From: MWBF01 sp040772005
GTDB taxonomy: Bacteria > Chloroflexota > Anaerolineae > CG2-30-64-16
DNA length: 64,000 bases
NCBI GenBank assembly: GCA_040772005.1
Contig: JAXGYZ010000003.1
Coordinates: 1-64,000, forward strand
Direction of reading: 5' to 3'
Part shown: one piece after another, positions 59,058 through 64,000 of the stretch
Layout: each line of letters starts with the position of its first letter
How positions within the stretch are numbered: the first letter of the stretch is position 1
Position numbers and translations under genes: made by a program
The notes under the pieces: model-generated
Database searches by the model: none
Told to the model about the DNA's origin: nothing
Seen by the model: the letters and a program-made list of their open reading frames with translations, nothing else

Positions 59058-61220
59058 TCAGAGCCGTCCCGTCCAGCGGAAGCGGGCGGGGACGCCGGGG
59101 CGGTCGGTGCGGTCCTCCTGGAACATCGCGTGCGGGAGGCCCGCGTACAGCGTCGCGCCGGCGAAGTCCAGCCGCGTGCCGTTGATGAAGCCGGCCCATC
59201 CCGCTCCCTCGTCCACCACGGCGAACGCGGCATCGGTGACCAGCGGGCCATAAGCGGCCCTGCCCTGCTCGAAGGCGTAGCGCGGGCGCACGTCCTCGGC
59301 CAGGAGCGCGGCGGCCAAGTCGTTGGCTGCGGCCAGTAGCCGCGTCGCGCCCTGCCACCTCAGCCGGACGGCCAGCCCACGGCCGGCGGGCTCAGACGGC
59401 ACGACCTCGACGGTGGGTGCCGCTGCGTCTTCCGGCAGCGCATACGCGTGCGGCCAAAGCACGGTCACGAAGTTGGTGACCTGGCCCGCGGCCTGCGCGC
59501 CGGTGTGGAGCGTCGATAGCAGCGTCTCGTCATGGAACGCGCGGCGGTCGCGCGCCTCGGTGCGGGTCAGCGCCTGGCCGGGGATGTCGGGAGTGTAGAT
59601 GCGCAGGGCAGCGTCCTTGGCGTTCTGCCAGCCCTGGATGCTCCCGATGTGCGTGTCGGCCCAGCCGGGACCGCGGGCCAGCACGTCCGTCGTCCACCAG
59701 AGCAGGCCGAAGGTGCGTTCGGCATCTCGTAACGCAAGCGCTGCGTCGATGACGACCCAACACGGGAGGTCCGGCAGCAAGAAGACCGAGCGATCCCACT
59801 GCACGCCCGCCACGGGGGCGGTCACGCGGACGCGGCCGATTTCGGTGTCGCCCAGCCGCGTGAGGTAGAGCCGCTCGGTTGTGACCGGGCGGTAGTGGCC
59901 CCGGTCGCGCAGCGCGGTGCCATTGGCGCCCGCGGGCAGGCTGCCGGGCCGCCAGATGAGGCGGTTGTGGTAGTAGTCGGCGCGGTACATGCCGTCGGGC
60001 GGCGACTCGCGATAGCCGCTCTCGCTCAGGAGCACGGTGCCGTCGTGGATCAGCAGCGAAAAGCCGCCCTCGTCCGCGTGACCGTGGTGCATTTTTTCCG
60101 CGGAGACGGCGAGGGTTGTGCGCAGGTAGTCGCGCGCCACGCGGCCGTAGCTGCCCTCATCGCGATAGTTCAGGCACGCGTAGGTCGCGCGCGCGTCCCA
60201 GCCGGTGCGAAAGACGACCTTTTTGGCGACGAGATCGTCCAGCGCGTCGTGCGCCGGGCCCGCGGGCACCGCGGGCTGCACGCCGTCATCGCACCAGCGC
60301 CAGGCCAGCAGGAGCGCCTGCGCACCGGAAATATCCGGCGCGGCAACGGGCGGCGTCTCCCACAGCCGGGCGGCTGCCCACTTCATCAACGGGTCGCGGT
60401 AGGTTGCCGCGCCCCACTCCAGGCAGGCCAGCCACTCCCACCGCCCATGCACTTGCCAGTGGCTGTCGCCGATGTCGGGCAGGATGCCGAGCGGCGACAT
60501 GAGCTGGCTGGCCGCGCGCAGGGTGAGGCGCGGCTGCACGAAGTCCGCGAGCGCGGCCGCCTGCCCGCGCGCCTCGGCATACTGCACCAGCGCGCGCAGC
60601 CAGTGCGACTGGTACATCACCGCATCTTCGATGCTCCAGCGGCCCCAGCTTTCCTCGGCCAGCTCGTCCGCCATGCTCGTCCACGCAGACGCGTCTGCGT
60701 GGACGGGGAACGCCTGCGCGCAGACGGCCAGGCTTGCCGCGCGGAGCAGCGCGCGGTTGTGGCCGCCCCATTCGGGGAAGCGCCAGATGGGGCGCAGGCT
60801 GTCTGCGGCGATGTCTCCCAGCCGGGCGTAGGTCGCGGCGTCCACGGCCGGGCGGATGCGCGCGCAGGCCGCGCCGTAGACGAGCGGGTCGAACGTCGTG
60901 TCGAGCGGCGGCACGCCGTCCGCATATTCCGGCCGCGCGGCCACGGCCTCGGCGGGCAGCAGCGCCGTCCACCCGGGGAGGCGCAGCAGGAGATCAGCCG
61001 CCTCGTCGGCATAGGCCGCGTCGCCGGTCTGCTCGTGCAGGAAGGCGGCGACCGCGGCCATGTGCAGCGGCCAGCGCGGGGGCGCGTAGCCGAACAGCGC
61101 ATTCAGCGCGGCGCTGGCGCGGAACTGCTCCTGCCAGCGCGCAACCTCGACGTCAAGCCGGCCGTGTTCCCGCGCATACGCGGCGCGGATATAGTTGAGG
61201 TAATCGTTGCGCGTGGGCAT
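59058..61220 (-). CDS. Heparinase II/III-like polysaccharide lyase or hydrolase
   Basis: A 720-residue protein with an N-terminal helical toroid (residues 1 to about 340; motifs WPLHMAAVAAFLHEQTG and FPEWGGHNRALLRAASLAV) and a C-terminal beta-sandwich starting near SAEKMHHGHADEGGFSLLI, where the histidine pair is typical of heparinase II/III-type proteins. TVLLSESGYRE follows. The family cleaves uronic-acid-containing polysaccharides by elimination. No signal peptide is visible, so it may act on imported oligosaccharides. Neighbours are a sulfatase gene and an aminotransferase gene, consistent with a sulfated uronate glycan. Confidence 0.86.
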   Translation of the reverse strand: MPTRNDYLNYIRAAYAREHGRLDVEVARWQEQFRASAALNALFGYAPPRWPLHMAAVAAFLHEQTGDAAYADEAADLLLRLPGWTALLPAEAVAARPEYADGVPPLDTTFDPLVYGAACARIRPAVDAATYARLGDIAADSLRPIWRFPEWGGHNRALLRAASLAVCAQAFPVHADASAWTSMADELAEESWGRWSIEDAVMYQSHWLRALVQYAEARGQAAALADFVQPRLTLRAASQLMSPLGILPDIGDSHWQVHGRWEWLACLEWGAATYRDPLMKWAAARLWETPPVAAPDISGAQALLLAWRWCDDGVQPAVPAGPAHDALDDLVAKKVVFRTGWDARATYACLNYRDEGSYGRVARDYLRTTLAVSAEKMHHGHADEGGFSLLIHDGTVLLSESGYRESPPDGMYRADYYHNRLIWRPGSLPAGANGTALRDRGHYRPVTTERLYLTRLGDTEIGRVRVTAPVAGVQWDRSVFLLPDLPCWVVIDAALALRDAERTFGLLWWTTDVLARGPGWADTHIGSIQGWQNAKDAALRIYTPDIPGQALTRTEARDRRAFHDETLLSTLHTGAQAAGQVTNFVTVLWPHAYALPEDAAAPTVEVVPSEPAGRGLAVRLRWQGATRLLAAANDLAAALLAEDVRPRYAFEQGRAAYGPLVTDAAFAVVDEGAGWAGFINGTRLDFAGATLYAGLPHAMFQEDRTDRPGVPARFRWTGRL

Positions 61221-61242
61221 GGGCCGGGCGCCTTTCTATATG

Positions 61243-61317
61243 GACAGGATTTACAGGATTGACAGGATTAGCAGGGTTGCCATCGTTGTTCATCCTGTCA
61301 ATCCTGTAAATCCTGTC
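61243..61317. repeat. 26-bp perfect inverted repeat built of 9-bp ACAGGATTN units
   Basis: Arms at 61243-61268 and 61292-61317 pair perfectly. The left arm is a tandem of ACAGGATTT, ACAGGATTG and ACAGGATTA. It is in the gap between the sulfatase and heparinase-like genes, with nothing else recognisable. Confidence 0.88.
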
Positions 61318-61352
61318 TCAATGGTGGATACAGTGGTTATGCGCAGCTTCAC

Positions 61353-62876
61353 CTACAACTGCACGTTCAGGCCGGGTGCGGGCCGGTCGTCGGTGTAGCC
61401 CGGGATGCGGAACTGGTCCGCGGCCCAAGCCGGGTCCTGGAACAGGAGCCCGCCGTCCGGGTCGGCGTGGAACGTGGGCGGCGGATAGACGCGCCACGCC
61501 TCGCCGTCGAGCACCTGCTCGCGGCCCGCGGCCCGCACCTGCCCGACCATCAAGCGGCGCATCGCGGCCGTGTGTTCGAGGTAGCCGGCGGTCTCCGCCC
61601 GGTTGCGCGTTTCCTCCCGGTCCACGCGCAGGTCGAACAGGAATTCGCGATTCTCGGCCGCGGAGTAGATGTACTTCCACCGCTCGGTCAGCGCCATGTA
61701 ACAGGCGCGGTTGTGCGCGTCCGCGGGGCCGGACTGGTAATGGCCGAACACCGCGGGCCGCGCCTGCGGCTGTCCGGCCAGCGCGGCGAGGTCCACGCCG
61801 TCCAGCGCGAGTCCGCCTGCATCAACCCCGGCGGCCGCGAGGAACGTCGGCATGATATCGACCAGCGACGCGGGCGCGGCCACGCGCTGGCCCATGCCGA
61901 AGCGATCGGGATAGCGCACGACCAGCGGCACGTTCGCCGCGGACCTGAGGAAGCTGCGCTTGCCGAAGCAGTCGTAGTCGCCCAGGAACTCGCCGTGGTC
62001 GGATGCCCACAGGATGAGCGTGTTGTCCAGCTCGCCCTGCGCCTCCAGCTCGGCCAGGATGCGCCCGACGTTGTAGTCGATGAACGACACCTGCGCGTAG
62101 TAGTATGCCTTCATCACCTGCAGCAGCCGGTCATCGAGGCCTGCATCGCGGTACTTGTAGCGGTTCTGCACCCGGTTGATGAAGGTCCAGAGATTGTGCG
62201 AGTCCGGCGGGCGCTTGGGCAGCGGCATCGCAGGGCCGCGGTAGAGCTTATGCCACGGCGCGGGCGGCGAGAAGGGCGGATGCGGCGCGATGAAGCTGCT
62301 CCAGAGGAGGAACGGCCGCGACCGGTCACGCCCGCGCAGGTATTCGATGCTGCGGTCCGCGACCCAGTGCGAGTTGTGCGCGTGCGCGGGGAGCGCCGAC
62401 CGCTGCGGGACATAGTACATCTCCCCGCGCACGCCCTGCGGCTCGGTCACATCGTGATAGCCCTGCTCGATCAGCCAGGCCTGAAACTGGTCCAGCGGCG
62501 GGCCGGCCAGCTCCTCGCTGATGACGCGGGAGGTGAAGCCGCGCGGTGCGGCCGGGTCGGGCGTGAAGTGCATCTTGCCGACGCCGTGCGTCTCGTAGCC
62601 GGCCGCGGCCAGCGCGGACATGAACGTCGGGCGGTCGGGCGTCACCTCCGGCATGGGGTAGCCGTTCTCGTAACAGCCGGTGCGCGTCGCGTACTGGCCG
62701 AAGATGAGCGAGCAGCGCGCGGGCACGCAGACCGGGACCGGCGTGTACGCCTCCGTGAAGTGTGTGCCCTCGGCGCAAAGCCGGTCGAGCACCGGCGTGC
62801 GGATGACCGGATTGACCGTGCCCAGCGTGTCCCCGCGCTGCTGGTCAGTGAAGATAAAGAGAATGTTCGGGGGCAT
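61353..62876 (-). CDS. Sulfatase with canonical formylglycine motif
   Basis: This 507-residue sulfatase has metal-binding ILFIFTDQQRGDTLGT at the N-terminus and activation motif CVPAR at 50-54, where Cys50 is converted to formylglycine. IDYNVGRILAELEAQG and ILWASDHGEFLGDYDCFGK complete the active site. A GGAG site lies five bases before the ATG. No signal peptide is present. It probably removes sulfate from the oligosaccharide handled by the neighbouring heparinase-like and GH2 enzymes. Confidence 0.95.
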   Translation of the reverse strand: MPPNILFIFTDQQRGDTLGTVNPVIRTPVLDRLCAEGTHFTEAYTPVPVCVPARCSLIFGQYATRTGCYENGYPMPEVTPDRPTFMSALAAAGYETHGVGKMHFTPDPAAPRGFTSRVISEELAGPPLDQFQAWLIEQGYHDVTEPQGVRGEMYYVPQRSALPAHAHNSHWVADRSIEYLRGRDRSRPFLLWSSFIAPHPPFSPPAPWHKLYRGPAMPLPKRPPDSHNLWTFINRVQNRYKYRDAGLDDRLLQVMKAYYYAQVSFIDYNVGRILAELEAQGELDNTLILWASDHGEFLGDYDCFGKRSFLRSAANVPLVVRYPDRFGMGQRVAAPASLVDIMPTFLAAAGVDAGGLALDGVDLAALAGQPQARPAVFGHYQSGPADAHNRACYMALTERWKYIYSAAENREFLFDLRVDREETRNRAETAGYLEHTAAMRRLMVGQVRAAGREQVLDGEAWRVYPPPTFHADPDGGLLFQDPAWAADQFRIPGYTDDRPAPGLNVQL

Positions 62877-62915
62877 GACAGCTCCGTAGTCGGAGGAATA
62901 AATGGGACGCTGATA

Positions 62916-62990
62916 AACGCTGATGAGACCGATTTCACTGATTCTTTTTAGTGATCAGTTTAATCAGTCAAATCAGCGTCATCAGCGTTC
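62916..62990. repeat. Imperfect palindrome with AACGCTGATGA and CATCAGCGTTC ends
   Basis: The ends are inverted copies and the inside pairs with several mismatches (ACTGATT with AATCAGT) around TTTTT. It lies between the stop of the GH2 gene and the start of the sulfatase gene. Confidence 0.7.
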
Positions 62991-62994
62991 TATT

Positions 62995-64000
62995 CTACAT
63001 CCGGAAGATGCGCGCGATCCGGGCCATGTCGAACTTCTCGGTCCGGTCGTAGTTGTAGACGCCGTTCTGCTCCTGCTCGACGTCGGTCAGTTGAGTGTAG
63101 CAGAAGCCGGTGATGTACGGGTGCGAGCGCAGCGCGGCCAGCATCCCTTCGAGTCGCGTGTAGAACTCGTCGAGGCTGCGCGGGCCCTGGCCGTAGCCCC
63201 ATGAGTTGTCCGCAAAGGGGCGGCGATCCGGCGGAATCCACTTGATGCCGCCGAACTCGTCCACGATGTACGGCTGGCCTTCGTACTCGGGCTCGCGGTC
63301 GGGGTAGTTACGCCACGGCTTGCCGTCGGTCAGCGCGAGCTGGCTGGCGAGCTTCGCCGGGTCCTGCTCGTAGGTGTGGACCGTCCACAAGTCGGTGCGC
63401 GCATGGCTGTAGCCGCTGGCGTCGTTGACCGGTCGCGTGGGGTCGAGGCTGCGGCACAGCTCGTACGCGTCGATGTGCAGCCGGTTGTGCTGGCGGCGGT
63501 CGCCGGTGTCCCATGTCTCGTTGAAGGGGGTCCACGCGATAATCGAGGGATGGTTGCGGTCGCGCATCACGATCTCGCGCCACTCGCCCAGGAAGTTGCG
63601 CGCGCTGACCGGCTCCTTGACGTCCAGCCCCCACGAGGACGACTCGCCCCACGTGAGATAGCCCAGCCGGTCGGCCCAGTAGTGGAAGCGTTCCTCGAAC
63701 ACCTTCTGGTGCAGCCGCGCGCCGTTGAACCCGGCAGCCATCGACAGCTCGATGTCGCGGCGCAGCGCGGCGTCGTCCGGTGCAGTCCAGATGCCCTCGG
63801 GGTAGAAGCCCTGGTCCAGCACCAGGCGCAGGTAGATGGGCTCGTTGTTGAGATAGACCTGGTTGCCCTCGATGTGGACCTTGCGCAGCCCCGCGTAGCT
63901 CTCGACATAGTCCAGCGTCTCGCCCGACTCGTCAATGACCTCGAATGTCAGGTCGTACAGGAAGGGGTCCTCCGGCGACCACGGCCGCAGTCCGAGCCCC
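62995..64000 (-). CDS. Glycoside hydrolase family 2 protein (start outside the window)
   Basis: The gene runs off the right edge, so its N-terminus is missing; 335 codons are visible. The first visible part is the end of a beta-sandwich domain (WSPEDPFLYDLTFEV, YAGLRKVHIEGNQVYLNN). A TIM barrel follows, with TPFNETWDTGDRRQHNRLHI holding the acid/base glutamate and PYIVDEFGGIKW the nucleophile glutamate, both typical of GH2 beta-galactosidase or beta-glucuronidase-type enzymes. It ends at TAG near 62995. Which sugar is cleaved cannot be decided. Confidence 0.9.
   Translation of the reverse strand, partial: GLGLRPWSPEDPFLYDLTFEVIDESGETLDYVESYAGLRKVHIEGNQVYLNNEPIYLRLVLDQGFYPEGIWTAPDDAALRRDIELSMAAGFNGARLHQKVFEERFHYWADRLGYLTWGESSSWGLDVKEPVSARNFLGEWREIVMRDRNHPSIIAWTPFNETWDTGDRRQHNRLHIDAYELCRSLDPTRPVNDASGYSHARTDLWTVHTYEQDPAKLASQLALTDGKPWRNYPDREPEYEGQPYIVDEFGGIKWIPPDRRPFADNSWGYGQGPRSLDEFYTRLEGMLAALRSHPYITGFCYTQLTDVEQEQNGVYNYDRTEKFDMARIARIFRM

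Overview
The window is high-GC bacterial DNA with about 46 protein genes, no rRNA or tRNA genes that I could see, and no phage or CRISPR genes. The best guess for the host is a member of the Chloroflexota (Anaerolineae/Caldilineae-like). The reasons are the large SARP/BTAD-NB-ARC regulator, solute-binding lipoproteins with a V/E/K-rich linker after the lipobox, many sulfatases and Gfo/Idh/MocA oxidoreductases, and abundant palindromic intergenic repeats. This taxonomic call is an inference from gene style, not from a marker gene.

Layout: (1) 108-5318, plus strand: a ThuA-oxidoreductase fusion, an SGNH hydrolase and a large unrecognised protein. (2) 5416-13298, minus strand: a five-gene Opp/Dpp-type ABC transporter operon, followed by a ferritin-like protein. 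(3) 13688-19977, plus strand: a sulfatase-fold enzyme, an oxidoreductase, a sugar isomerase/epimerase, L-rhamnose isomerase (rhaA) and an MFS transporter. (4) 20034-23894, minus strand: two oxidoreductases and an MFS transporter, divergent from a 997-residue SARP-type regulator at 24072. (5) 27107-31517: two small unknown genes, an acetyltransferase, a four-helix-bundle gene flanked by inverted heptamer arrays, a GH29 fucosidase, and a divergent AAC(3)-like/GNAT pair. (6) 31623-35198, minus strand: a malate/lactate dehydrogenase family enzyme, a sulfatase and a sialidase-like protein. (7) 35548-37444, plus strand: an aldo/keto reductase and an amidohydrolase. (8) 37527-38488: an 88-bp satellite array of about 11 copies. 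(9) 38488-56146, minus strand: a long glycan locus running oxidoreductase, GntR/LacI-type regulator, sugar ABC transporter, GH38-like, UroD-like, GH38, GH51, GH78, SGNH hydrolase. (10) 56367-64000, minus strand: ceramidase-like, DegT aminotransferase, heparinase-like, sulfatase, and a GH2 enzyme cut by the window edge.

Taken together the genes describe uptake and dismantling of complex, probably sulfated heteroglycans containing rhamnose, fucose, arabinose, mannose and perhaps uronic or sialic acids. Sulfatases and an esterase-like SGNH enzyme would strip decorations, GH2/29/38/51/78 enzymes would cut sugars, two ABC systems and two MFS proteins would import products, and RhaA, oxidoreductases, epimerase and aldo/keto reductase would process them.

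The most unusual layer is non-coding. At least eight families of palindromic or iterated repeats occupy almost every gap, several supply the stop codon of the gene before them, and one family sits in frame inside a GH38-like gene. A second highlight is an 11-bp-periodic heptamer motif resembling a SARP box. It occurs in the promoter beside the SARP regulator and again before the two-gene small-protein operon downstream of it, which suggests a compact regulon of unknown purpose.
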